Below are positions 1 through 8,508 of a stretch of 64,000 nt of DNA, piece after piece (the first letter of the stretch is position 1; each line of letters starts with the position of its first letter). Origin of the DNA: Trichocoleus sp. FACHB-46 (GTDB taxonomy: Bacteria; Cyanobacteriota; Cyanobacteriia; FACHB-46); the NCBI RefSeq assembly GCF_014695385.1, contig NZ_JACJOD010000024.1:124001-188000 (forward strand), given 5' to 3'. The notes under the pieces were generated by a model. The model was not told the origin of the DNA. It worked only from the letters and a program-made list of their open reading frames with translations, and made no database searches. The position numbers and the translations under genes were made by a program.

Positions 1-2
1 AC

Positions 3-467
3 GTGGATTGGCTATTTACAGACCAAGACTACGGCTACACTGAGTTTTTTGAACAAGTCGATACAGTTTTGATGGGGCGTAAAACCTATGAGCAAGTTTT
101 GGGCTTTGGCGAGTATCCCTATCACGGCAAAAAAGGATATGTTTTCTCCAAAACACAACAACAGCAACAAGATGAAAATGTAGAGTTTGTCAGCGCTGAC
201 TGGGTTAACTTCCTGAACCAGTTACGTCACGCTCAAGGGCAAAATATCTGGCTAGTAGGCGGCTCTGAACTCATTCGTTTTTGTCTCCAACATGGTTTTG
301 TGGATGAACTGATTCTCTCAATTCACCCCATTATTCTGGGTGATGGCATTCCTCTGATTGCTCATGACCCCACTCTTGAGACATTGCTGAAGTTGCAACA
401 TACCAAAAACTATGAAACAGGGCTGCTCCAAGTTACTTACGCAATTCAGAAGCAGGTAGAAAAATAG
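3..467 (+). CDS. RibD C-terminal/dihydrofolate reductase-like oxidoreductase, 5' partial
   Basis: This is the C-terminal part of a dihydrofolate reductase-like protein of the RibD_C family, presumed NAD(P)H-dependent reductases. The frame is open to the left edge and its first visible codons (GTG GAT TGG) read as internal sequence, so the true start lies outside the window. Family hallmarks are the segment TVLMGRKTYEQVL, which corresponds to the nucleotide-binding region, and the IWLVGGSEL segment followed by DELILSIHPIILGDGIPL near the C-terminus. About 154 residues remain; such proteins are usually 170-190 long, so roughly 20-30 are missing. The substrate cannot be inferred. Family confidence is high, function is open. 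Confidence 0.85.
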   Translation: MDWLFTDQDYGYTEFFEQVDTVLMGRKTYEQVLGFGEYPYHGKKGYVFSKTQQQQQDENVEFVSADWVNFLNQLRHAQGQNIWLVGGSELIRFCLQHGFVDELILSIHPIILGDGIPLIAHDPTLETLLKLQHTKNYETGLLQVTYAIQKQVEK

Positions 468-572
468 CTGCTCAAGCTTGCGATCGCCACAGGCCAGACC
501 CTACCCATTCTGTTAGAGCTAATTTTGCTGGGGGAATACTAAAGATTAGGTAGAGTTTACTTAACTGTCACG

Positions 573-1385
573 ATGGCCATCTCTAATCAGACCCGTAGGA
601 TTCTGTGGAAACGATCGGGCGATCGCTGTGCTGTTTGTCAGCGTCGATTGGTCGTGCACGCCACTGAATCATACTTAGAGTCGGCAATTGGGAATGAATG
701 TCATATTGTGGCACCCAAACCCAATGGCCCCCGTGGTAATTTCCCGCTGACTGTGGAAGAGCTAGATGACTACTCCAATCTCATTTTGCTCTGTCAAATT
801 CATCATCAACTGGTTGATGCTCAGCCCCACACATATCCTGTAGATAAGTTAAGGGAGATCAAGCGCAGACATGAAGCGTGGATCAGAGATGCATTTAACC
901 TAGAGCTGCCAGCATCAGAACCAATTCAATCTCCTTTGCTACTCTACAGAATGGAGACTGGCCTTCAACTCATATCTCTATTGCGTGGTAGCCATGCTTC
1001 CCGGTTTCATCATGACCATCTAGATAGCGATAGAACCGAACTGGCAAACGAGTTTTTGCAAAACTTTCAGGAGCGTCTTGATAGCTGGGATGCGATCGCC
1101 AGTCAAGATAGAATCACTGCTCAACTGACGCTAAACCGTTCTATCTGCAACCTAGAGGCGAATGGCTTGTTGGTTTATGCGGCCCGGCAGCAGGAGCGAC
1201 ACCAAGTAGAAAATTTAGTCATAGATGACTGGCAAGTTGGTTACTTATTGGTCGTCAACCAAGTCAACCCCATTACTGCCAATCGGAGTGAAGCTCTAGA
1301 ACGGCTGATGGGATTCAAGCTGGCAACAGATCGTGAGTTTGCCAGTTATATCCTGATTCAGCTACAACATGAACAAATTCGATAA
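573..1385 (+). CDS. HNH endonuclease-like protein with uncharacterised C-terminal domain
   Basis: The 270-residue protein has an HNH nuclease fold in its first 105 residues: a zinc pair C19-x2-C22, the ECHIVAP segment with H44, and an SNLILLCQIHH segment with N69, C74 and H77. These match the zinc-finger HNH (beta-beta-alpha metal) layout, suggesting metal-dependent DNA or RNA cleavage. The remaining 160 residues have no domain I recognise. They look mostly helical and soluble, and could form a sensor or dimerisation module. Stand-alone HNH proteins with unknown partner domains are often restriction or antiphage effectors, but no methylase, ATPase or phage gene is next to it, so that role is only inference. 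No convincing Shine-Dalgarno site precedes the ATG. Confidence 0.75.
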   Translation: MAISNQTRRILWKRSGDRCAVCQRRLVVHATESYLESAIGNECHIVAPKPNGPRGNFPLTVEELDDYSNLILLCQIHHQLVDAQPHTYPVDKLREIKRRHEAWIRDAFNLELPASEPIQSPLLLYRMETGLQLISLLRGSHASRFHHDHLDSDRTELANEFLQNFQERLDSWDAIASQDRITAQLTLNRSICNLEANGLLVYAARQQERHQVENLVIDDWQVGYLLVVNQVNPITANRSEALERLMGFKLATDREFASYILIQLQHEQIR

Positions 1386-1442
1386 ACAACGAATCAGTAC
1401 CGCATCATCCGGGCTAAGCCTAAACTGACTCCTGTTTCTCGA

Positions 1443-1500
1443 CTTGGTTCGTCTTGTACCAAGAACCAAACTCCTGTTTCAGGCTACAGAGGCAGGAGTT
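1443..1500. repeat. Two adjacent hairpins at the 3' end of the cyclase gene
   Basis: TTGGTTC (1444-1450) pairs with GAACCAA (1463-1469), and AACTCCTG (1469-1476) pairs with CAGGAGTT (1493-1500). The second overlaps the end of the minus-strand cyclase gene. ACTCCTGTTTC also occurs just before, near 1428, as a direct repeat. The hairpins lie between converging genes and may serve as a terminator, but there is no clean T-tract on either strand. A dispersed intergenic repeat is equally possible. Confidence 0.4.
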
Positions 1501-3005
1501 AGATAAAGATTGGCGTGGCTTTTCCTGCCTGTCAGTAAATAGGCTGTGATGGCTCCTTTCCCCTTGACCTCAATTGAACCTCTAGGCTCGAAGCTGTAGT
1601 CATCTCGGAGGCATTCGTAAGTAGCCGCAGTAACTTGAATTTCTCCTGGTAACCCATGAGATTCCATGCGGCTGGCAACGTTGACCGTATCGCCCCAAAG
1701 GTCGTAGATAAACTTCTTGGTGCCAATCACGCCAGCTACCACTGGACCTGTGTTAATGCCAATTCGGAGGCTGCAATTCTGGTGATAGCGGCTATTGAAT
1801 TTGTGAATCTCTTCACGCATGGCTAGAGCCATTTCGGCGATCGCTTGGGGATGGTCAGGTCGTAGCGTGGGTAAGCCTCCCACCACCATATAGGCATCTC
1901 CGATCGTCTTGATTTTTTCTAAGTCATATTGTTCGCTCAGGCGATCGAAGGCGGAAAAGATCTCATTCAACATCGCCACGAGTGCTTCCGGAGGCACTTG
2001 TTCGGCCAATTGGGTAAAGTTGACCAGATCCGCAAACAAAATTGTGGCCGAGGCAAAACCATCCGCAATATTGCTCTGACCGTCTTTGAGCTTTTGGGCA
2101 ATGGGGGGTGGCAAAATATTCAGCAACAAGCGTTCTGATTTTCCTTGCTCGATCGCTAATTCCTGATTTGCGGACTGAAGTTGAGCCGTACGCTCAATCA
2201 CGCGCAACTCCAGCTCCTTAGAAGTTTGACGTAAGCGACCAATCACCAATGCAATTCCTGATAGCGCTAGGAGCGACAGAGTGGTGAGCATGAGGAAGGT
2301 GCCACGTAATCCAGCATTGGTTTGAGCCATAAACGTATCGAGCGGTCGAGTAATCTCCAGCGCACCTCGCACATCTCCGACTCGCCAATCTCGTTTCGGG
2401 CTATTGGGGTCATTATTATGGCAACTGACGCAACTAGCCTGCATGATGTCTGCTTGGGCATAGCGCAGAGCCGGACGGCCTTGAAAAGTTTCGATTCTAT
2501 AGAAGGGTTGCTCAGGATGCTGGGTCAGATAACGCAGAGCTTCACGCTCAAACTCATCTTTAGGGCCACCTTCAGCTTTTCGGCTAGGAAACGGGTAGTC
2601 ACTATACAGCCGTACCGACATGCCAGGATTTTTGTCGCTCAGGTGATGACTCAGCTCGATCAAATAGGTGGCTGGGACTGGGATTGCACCTGGGGTATTT
2701 GTGTAGTCATACGTCACTGTAATTCCGGGAACACCTGCGACTCGTCTGACCGCCTCGGAACTGTAGAGGGTGCGAGCTTCTTCAATGGCTTGAGCATACA
2801 AAGCAGCGCTCTGAAGTGCCTGAGACTTAATCAAGCTAGATGAGAGCCGCGACATATTCCACAAAGCCCCCGACACCCCAGCAATGAATAGGAGAGTCAG
2901 AATCAAAACGGTTTTTCTATTCAGGAGTTGCAATAGAAATTGAATGCCGTTTGAGAAAAATTGACGGGTGGAACGCTCAAACGAGTTAGCGGCTTCTCGA
3001 TGCAT
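1479..3005 (-). CDS. Adenylate cyclase with Tll0287-like (DUF3365) c-type heme sensor domain
   Basis: Membrane-anchored class III nucleotide cyclase. Order: short N-terminus, membrane segment around residues 30-50, periplasmic DUF3365/Tll0287-like domain carrying a CVSCH c-type heme site, second membrane segment, a coiled linker, then the catalytic domain. Catalytic features are the metal aspartates in FADLVNF and in IGDAY, a lysine in EKIKTIGD and an aspartate in YDLWGD. This Lys/Asp pair is the adenine-selecting signature, so cAMP is the expected product. The frame is open upstream to 3134 (TTG), with an ATG at 3062. I prefer the ATG at 3005 because AAAGGAG precedes it, although the spacing is short, and the membrane segment follows soon after. 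Likely senses redox state or a small ligand through heme. Confidence 0.88.
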   Translation of the reverse strand: MHREAANSFERSTRQFFSNGIQFLLQLLNRKTVLILTLLFIAGVSGALWNMSRLSSSLIKSQALQSAALYAQAIEEARTLYSSEAVRRVAGVPGITVTYDYTNTPGAIPVPATYLIELSHHLSDKNPGMSVRLYSDYPFPSRKAEGGPKDEFEREALRYLTQHPEQPFYRIETFQGRPALRYAQADIMQASCVSCHNNDPNSPKRDWRVGDVRGALEITRPLDTFMAQTNAGLRGTFLMLTTLSLLALSGIALVIGRLRQTSKELELRVIERTAQLQSANQELAIEQGKSERLLLNILPPPIAQKLKDGQSNIADGFASATILFADLVNFTQLAEQVPPEALVAMLNEIFSAFDRLSEQYDLEKIKTIGDAYMVVGGLPTLRPDHPQAIAEMALAMREEIHKFNSRYHQNCSLRIGINTGPVVAGVIGTKKFIYDLWGDTVNVASRMESHGLPGEIQVTAATYECLRDDYSFEPRGSIEVKGKGAITAYLLTGRKSHANLYLTPASVA

Positions 3006-3212
3006 TACTCCTTTCCTGGTTGCTTGCGGTGTTGTCTCTCCATAACCAGTATCTACACCCATTCCGGAGTAATTACTTAGGCTCTGTATACTTTTCGTGC
3101 CAGAACCTAGTTTAACCGGAGAGCCACCCAGCAAAAAATTAGTTCATCATGACTTTATGGATTAGGTGCATATCAACTGCGATCGCTCACATAACCTGTC
3201 GTTCTAGCACCG

Positions 3213-3644
3213 CTAAATATCTAAAATCACCAGTGCTGTCCAACCTTCTGGTGTTTGTTCTAGCTTAAATCGATGTAATGTCACTGCTTTCACATCGACT
3301 CGCTGCTGGTGGCGTTCTGGATCAAGCTCTTCTCCCTTTGCCATTGCCGTTAGGTAGTAAAGCGTATCCTTTTGCTCAATTTGTACCTGTTGAGGGCGCA
3401 GGAGGAGTTGTTCGCTGTCTTTGTAGTAAACAAACTCTTGTAAAAAATTGAATAACAAGAGATCTAACTCGTCGTTATCTAGGGTAAAGGTGCGGGTTTC
3501 TTGAGGTGCGATCGCCTCTAGGTTGTCAATCATGGTATTGGTGACTGCATCTCCTGCTGCCAAAAATACTTCTTCCAAATCCTTGCCCCAAGCTTGGAAG
3601 GCAATATCCGCGATCGCAATATCTTCTAAGAATTCGTAAGACAT
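3213..3644 (-). CDS. Archease
   Basis: A 143-residue archease. Known members stimulate the RNA ligase RtcB, helping its guanylylation and multiple turnover in tRNA splicing or RNA repair. The family signature is visible in the acidic N-terminus (FLEDIAIADIAFQAWG) and the helix with FLAAGDAV, ending in a hydrophobic strand ALVILDI. Length is typical. Its enzyme partner RtcB is encoded on the same strand at 8509-9972, about 5 kb upstream in transcription order, with LtrA, CobW and a histidine kinase between them. The PAS kinase gene ends 50 bases upstream of its start. Assignment is firm; its exact RNA substrates in cyanobacteria are not known. Confidence 0.9.
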   Translation of the reverse strand: MSYEFLEDIAIADIAFQAWGKDLEEVFLAAGDAVTNTMIDNLEAIAPQETRTFTLDNDELDLLLFNFLQEFVYYKDSEQLLLRPQQVQIEQKDTLYYLTAMAKGEELDPERHQQRVDVKAVTLHRFKLEQTPEGWTALVILDI

Positions 3645-3694
3645 ACTATTCGTTAGTTAAAATGCAATTCTCTTTAAGCTCTATGTTTGCAGAT

Positions 3695-6043
3695 CTAAAT
3701 TGGTTCTACGTTGCTCTCAGGTAAGGGAAACCAAGCAGAGAAGGTGCTGCCAACTCCACAGGTAGAGGTAAACGAGACCTTGCCTCCATGTAACTCGACT
3801 AATCGCTTAGTCAGGGCTAACCCCAAACCTGTTCCTCCATGCCGTCGATCGGTGGCTCCATCTACTTGCTGAAAAGTTTGGAACAATAAATGTTGATCTT
3901 CAACAGGAATACCAATTCCTGTATCGCTAACGGATAAACCTACAAACATAGAAGTAGATGCACCCTGCAAAGTCGCTTCTTCCTCCACCTCCAACACATT
4001 GAAGCTCTGTAACTCCACATCAGTTACAACTTGAGTCTTCAGCGTAATGGTGCCGCCTCCTGGCGTAAACTTGATCGCATTGGATAGATAGTTTAGCAAC
4101 ACTTGTAAAATTCGCTGGCGATCGCCCAGAATGAATTCACAAGCCAGAGGAAGTTCTTGAGATAACTGCTGCTGTTTACTCAAGGCTCGCACCTCTACCA
4201 TTTCTAGAGCGGCTTGGCATAACGCTGCGAGATTCAGCTCCTCAAAATCAAGCTCTAGCTTGCCTGCTTCGATTTTAGCTAGATCCAACAAATCATTGAT
4301 CAGTGCGAGTAAATGGTCACCACTAGAGTGAATCAGGGATAAATACTGCTCTTGTTTAGGATTCAAAGCTCCAAAATTCTTTTGCAGCAACACGCTGGAG
4401 AAGCCTAGAATCGAAGTGAGAGGTGTCCGCAACTCATGCGACATATTGGTGAGAAATTCTGACTTTAAGCGCGAAACTTCGGTCAGCTGTTCATTCTGGG
4501 CTTGTAATTGGCGTGTTAACGCTTGCAATTGCTCGTTGGCTTGCTTGCGCTCGGTGATGTCTTCCACAGTGCCCACATGACCCATGAGTTGACCATTATC
4601 GGCAAACAAAGGAGACGAGCGAGAATGTACCCAGCATACTGTCTCTCGTCGCTGGAAGCGAAACTCATCTGAGTATGCTTGGCCCGATGACGCGCAGTAA
4701 AACCAATAAGCGGCCACTCTCTCCCGATCTTCGGGATGAATCGCTTGAGCCCACCCTTCGCCTAAGGCTGCTTCAAAGGTAAGACCTGCGATCGCCTGCC
4801 AGGAAGGATTGGTATAAGTGCAATTTCCTTGGGTATCCGTGAGAAAAATCCCCAAGGGAGAACAGGCACTCAAAGAGCGAAAGCGTTCTTCACTTTGCCG
4901 CAGGGCTTCTTCCCCTTGCTTACGCTCAGTGATATCTAATGAGACTCCACAGAAAGCGTAAACTTCCCCACTTGCGTCCTGAAGCGGAAATTTGATGCGG
5001 AGGAAAGTATGAACGCCATCGGGTAAGGTCATATCATTCTCAAATGTCATGACTTTGGCTGAGGCAAAAATCTCTTCATTTTCTTGAAAGAACACAGCCG
5101 CTGCTTCAGGAGGCAAAAAATCGCGTAGATTTTGCCCTTCAATTGGGTTTCCGAAAAGTGGTCCAAATATCCGATACCATTCGGCGTTGGCAAACCTCAT
5201 ATAACCCTCCACATCAATGATGTAAATGATGGCGGGAGTATAGTCTAGAAGGGACTGCATTTGGGCGCGTGAGGCGGAAAGCTCTGCGGTTCGCTCTTGC
5301 AATTGCTGCGCCAATGACTGCAAACGCTCCTCAGCCTGCTTACGCGCAGTAATATCTACACAAGACCCTTGGAAGAACTGCACTTGATCTGCCTCATCTC
5401 GCACAGGGACAGCCCGATCTAAGATCCAATAGAGCGTACCTTCTTGGTCTAGAATGCGATACTCAGCTTCAAAAGGTTGGCCTGCGGTCAGGCTCTCTGT
5501 GGATGCACGGATCACCCACTCTCGATCTTCTGGATGGATGCTATCTATCCAGCCGTTGCCCAGGATTTGCTCTGAAGTTAGCCCTAACCAAGCGCATAAG
5601 TGCTGGTTCATAAACTCATGGCTAGAACTGCCGACAACATACAGTCCGACTGGAGCGTTGTCTAAAATGGTTCTCAGTTGCAGCTTAGAACGTGGCCCAC
5701 GCTGGTGTTGAGAGGGAGCTGTATGCAGTCTCATCAGCGCGCTGATCAATATTCCCTCTAGTGCAAAGACACTCCACTCAACCAGGTCATTCGGCGCGAT
5801 CGCCCCACTAGAGGTCAGAGATGGTGGAGAAGAGTAGGCGCAAGCAACACCCATCAGAACTGTAGCGAGGAGACCTGGCCCGAGACCTCCATATCTTGCA
5901 CTCAAAATGACCGGGGCGAAACCAATCAGCCAAGGGTTTGCTGCAATCGTCGGGTCGGAGGCTAGCAAAATCAGGAGTGAGGCGATCGCAACTAGCAACA
6001 CAGCGCTACCATAGCGCCAGAGTTGGGAGAGGGCGACTTCCAA
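3695..6043 (-). CDS. Membrane-anchored multi-PAS sensor histidine kinase
   Basis: A 782-residue sensor kinase. The N-terminal ~105 residues hold three to four hydrophobic segments resembling a KdpD-type DUF4118 membrane module. Three PAS/PAC repeats follow (about residues 120-235, 260-375 and 385-505); each ends in the DITARKQ or DITERKQ hinge typical of PAC. A HisKA dimerisation helix contains the phospho-accepting histidine in MSHELRTPL near residue 535. The HATPase domain has N-box NYLSNAIKF, a DTGIG G1 box and GGTGLGLAL. No receiver is fused, so the regulator lies elsewhere. It sits between cobW-like and archease genes on the same strand. The signal sensed is unknown. Confidence 0.92.
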   Translation of the reverse strand: MEVALSQLWRYGSAVLLVAIASLLILLASDPTIAANPWLIGFAPVILSARYGGLGPGLLATVLMGVACAYSSPPSLTSSGAIAPNDLVEWSVFALEGILISALMRLHTAPSQHQRGPRSKLQLRTILDNAPVGLYVVGSSSHEFMNQHLCAWLGLTSEQILGNGWIDSIHPEDREWVIRASTESLTAGQPFEAEYRILDQEGTLYWILDRAVPVRDEADQVQFFQGSCVDITARKQAEERLQSLAQQLQERTAELSASRAQMQSLLDYTPAIIYIIDVEGYMRFANAEWYRIFGPLFGNPIEGQNLRDFLPPEAAAVFFQENEEIFASAKVMTFENDMTLPDGVHTFLRIKFPLQDASGEVYAFCGVSLDITERKQGEEALRQSEERFRSLSACSPLGIFLTDTQGNCTYTNPSWQAIAGLTFEAALGEGWAQAIHPEDRERVAAYWFYCASSGQAYSDEFRFQRRETVCWVHSRSSPLFADNGQLMGHVGTVEDITERKQANEQLQALTRQLQAQNEQLTEVSRLKSEFLTNMSHELRTPLTSILGFSSVLLQKNFGALNPKQEQYLSLIHSSGDHLLALINDLLDLAKIEAGKLELDFEELNLAALCQAALEMVEVRALSKQQQLSQELPLACEFILGDRQRILQVLLNYLSNAIKFTPGGGTITLKTQVVTDVELQSFNVLEVEEEATLQGASTSMFVGLSVSDTGIGIPVEDQHLLFQTFQQVDGATDRRHGGTGLGLALTKRLVELHGGKVSFTSTCGVGSTFSAWFPLPESNVEPI

Positions 6044-6147
6044 AATGCTCTAACCTCCGTATTTCTGAACAAGCGGTCATGGTCAACAGTTCAGTAGAGT
6101 GTAACCAATTGACTCTGATTCATGCTATTGCGGAGAATACGCTTGTC

Positions 6148-7035
6148 TTAATGCTCACATAACTTGAGGCGCTGTAAGATTTCGGCTTGGTGCTCGTTCA
6201 CCTGTTTGCCAATAAAGACTAGCTCTGTCGTTGCTTGCTCAAAGGGTTCGAAGTCCCAACGACCCGCGACAAAGTTAAATAGATAAATATCGTCTACAAA
6301 CCGCACAAAGCCCTTAGCTCGATAGATGCTTGGAGCCAAACTACCGGCAAACTCTTCAAAACAGGCGCGATCGAACGTAGCAGGTGAGGTGTAACTGAAG
6401 GAATCAAACTCTGGCTGGTGAATGTGATGGGGTGGTTGAAGCGATCGCTCCGCTTTGGCAATCCCAAACAATAAGGCTGGGTCAATTTGGCCGCGTTGGG
6501 TGTGGAAGATAGGAGCTGTTTCGTTAAAGCGGTGGAGTTTAGCGGCGATCGCTTCCAGCTCACTCTCTGCCACCAAATCCACCTTGTTGAGCAAAATGGC
6601 ATCGGCTGCCTCAATCTGAATTCGCCCAGTATGGCCTATTTGCGGATATTGAACCAAACCATCGGCATCAATCACGGTCACCACGCCATCGAGCCGCACC
6701 ACTGGAATACTTTCTTGAATGTCAAACACCAGAGCATCGGGTTCCGCTAAGCCAGTGGTTTCTACCACAATTAGATCTGGGTTGACGGTTTCAATAATCT
6801 CATTCACTGCTGCCTCAAACTCTCCCAAGAGTGAGCAGCAAACACACCCCCCACCCAAGTCCGCCATGCTCACATTCTGGCCTTGAATCACTTTGGCATC
6901 GATCGCAATCTCACCAAATTCATTCATCAAGATGGCAATCTTTTGAGAAACAGTAGCGAGAATATGTCGTAGCAATGTGGTTTTGCCACTACCGAGAGGG
7001 CCTGTAATCAGGGTGAGGGGGGTGCGAGTTGTCAT
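6148..7035 (-). CDS. CobW/COG0523-family GTPase, probable metal chaperone
   Basis: A 295-residue G3E GTPase of the CobW/YjiA/ZNG group, which deliver zinc, cobalt or another metal to client proteins. Walker A GPLGSGKTT is at residues 12-20, the metal-binding CxCC motif (GGCVCC) at about 62-67, and the NKVD guanine motif at 150-153. A HHIH stretch lies before the CobW C-terminal domain. Length is typical of the family. It starts 33 bases after the ltrA-like gene ends, so the two probably form one transcript. I see no adjacent cobalamin gene, and no clear Zur operator upstream, so the metal cannot be named. Family certain, client unknown. Confidence 0.9.
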   Translation of the reverse strand: MTTRTPLTLITGPLGSGKTTLLRHILATVSQKIAILMNEFGEIAIDAKVIQGQNVSMADLGGGCVCCSLLGEFEAAVNEIIETVNPDLIVVETTGLAEPDALVFDIQESIPVVRLDGVVTVIDADGLVQYPQIGHTGRIQIEAADAILLNKVDLVAESELEAIAAKLHRFNETAPIFHTQRGQIDPALLFGIAKAERSLQPPHHIHQPEFDSFSYTSPATFDRACFEEFAGSLAPSIYRAKGFVRFVDDIYLFNFVAGRWDFEPFEQATTELVFIGKQVNEHQAEILQRLKLCEH

Positions 7036-7068
7036 AGGTTTGAGCCAATGCAGTAGCTTTTAGGGGTG

Positions 7069-8286
7069 TTAAGTTGGCTTGGAGGGCTGGCTGGTCTCTG
7101 TGGCAGTAGCGGGACGAGTGGCGACTGAACTGCGGAGGAGATCAAGTAGAACTTGGACGACACAAGCTAAGGCTACGAGCGTTACCAGATTCAGAGATGA
7201 GAGGCGATCGCCAACCATAGCTAGGAGCAGCACTAGAACGGCGGATGCAGTGCGATAAGCGCTCAAAATTTTGCGATACCTCGCAGTTCCCAAGGCGCAG
7301 CTCATGTAGTGAATCCCCGCTAACGCCAACAAACAAGTCGCGATCGCCGAGCACAACAGCCACCGTTCCGCACTAGAGGGAATGGCAGTAGCATCATGGG
7401 CAATTAGGTGTTCTACACCAACTCCAGCAGCGACCAATCCCATTGCTAGAGGCAGGTGAGCATAGAGCCAAGTGAGAGCAACCCGCATCTTGCCTACTTT
7501 CATCGACTTAAGGGGCGAGCCATCAGCCGTATCGAAGTATAACCACCACAGGCTAAAGGCGATCGCCAGCCCTAACAACCCTACAAGGATAGAGCCTAAG
7601 CTCCATTCGTGTTCTGCCAACCCTCCCACTACGCCGATCACAGACTCACCCAAGACAATTAAGGTAAATAGTCCTATGCGTTCTAGAACGTGGGGCATAC
7701 TGGGAGGAATTTTGGCAACGAGACGACCCGCAGAGAGCGGGGTAGAGAGGTCTATCGCTAAGCTCACCACCCACAGCCCTAATCGCAAAGGAGGAGGCAG
7801 AAAAGCTGAGACTAGCCAAAGTCCAGCACTTAGGCCAAAGCCAGTGGCATACCAAGTTGTCAGCGATCGCGCGGCTGGTATGTGATGTCCCGCGTTGAGA
7901 TACTGCAAGATCAAGGTGACACGAAACAGAACATAGCAGATGGCAAAGCCACTTCCGGAGCTGCTCAGCCCATGATGTACATTGACTGCCATTGCTGCGA
8001 CGATCGCCATCTGTACTAAGGCAAACAAGCGATCGACAATGCTTCCGATATCAAAGCGAGTGGCGTAGAAGGTTGCTCCCACCCAGCACCACCAGATGGG
8101 CACAAATAAAATTGCAAATTTTAAGCAGCCAGTCCAGGAAATGTTGCCACTTAAGCTATGGGCTAGTTCTGCGGTCGCAGCAACGAATACTAAATCGTAA
8201 AACAGTTCCAACCAGGTAGCGTGACGCTCAGACACTTGCTCTTCATCACGACGCAAACGGGGCGGTTGCCATAAAGCTTTTGTCAT
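7069..8286 (-). CDS. Low temperature requirement protein A (LtrA) family membrane protein
   Basis: A 405-residue multi-spanning protein of the LtrA family, named for a Listeria gene needed for growth in the cold. The N-terminus has the conserved VSERHATWLELFYDLVFVAA segment leading into the first membrane helix. About ten to twelve hydrophobic helices follow. A short polar C-terminal tail rich in Thr/Ala ends the protein. The biochemical activity of the family is not established. It is followed 33 bases later by the CobW-type GTPase on the same strand. A repeat-containing gap of about 220 bases separates it from the upstream rtcB gene. Confidence 0.85.
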   Translation of the reverse strand: MTKALWQPPRLRRDEEQVSERHATWLELFYDLVFVAATAELAHSLSGNISWTGCLKFAILFVPIWWCWVGATFYATRFDIGSIVDRLFALVQMAIVAAMAVNVHHGLSSSGSGFAICYVLFRVTLILQYLNAGHHIPAARSLTTWYATGFGLSAGLWLVSAFLPPPLRLGLWVVSLAIDLSTPLSAGRLVAKIPPSMPHVLERIGLFTLIVLGESVIGVVGGLAEHEWSLGSILVGLLGLAIAFSLWWLYFDTADGSPLKSMKVGKMRVALTWLYAHLPLAMGLVAAGVGVEHLIAHDATAIPSSAERWLLCSAIATCLLALAGIHYMSCALGTARYRKILSAYRTASAVLVLLLAMVGDRLSSLNLVTLVALACVVQVLLDLLRSSVATRPATATETSQPSKPT

Positions 8287-8414
8287 GGAACCTTGACTGT
8301 CTCAGCAACAGTGAGAAACTTTGACTACTAGTTAAACGGCTGGTTAGAAGGAAGTAAAGGGGCAGTGAGAGCTAGCGGGTGAGAGTTTGGCAATTGGGCG
8401 ATCGCAGCCCTTGC

Positions 8415-8505
8415 GAACCTCTCCCCAAACCCCTCTCCTACAAGAGAGGGGCTATGAATCTGGCTCCTCCTTCCCTACCAGGGAAGGGGGCTGGGGGGTT
8501 AGGTG
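8415..8505. repeat. GC-rich tandem-hairpin intergenic repeat
   Basis: Two strong hairpins sit between rtcB and ltrA. CCCCTCTC (8430-8437) pairs with GAGAGGGG (8444-8451), and CCTTCCCT (8469-8476) pairs with AGGGAAGG (8480-8487), followed by a G-rich run. This class of CCCTCTCC/GGGAAGGGGG element is widespread between cyanobacterial genes. A related palindrome occurs at 10953-10974. It could attenuate transcription from rtcB into ltrA. Confidence 0.65.
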
Positions 8506-8508
8506 CCA

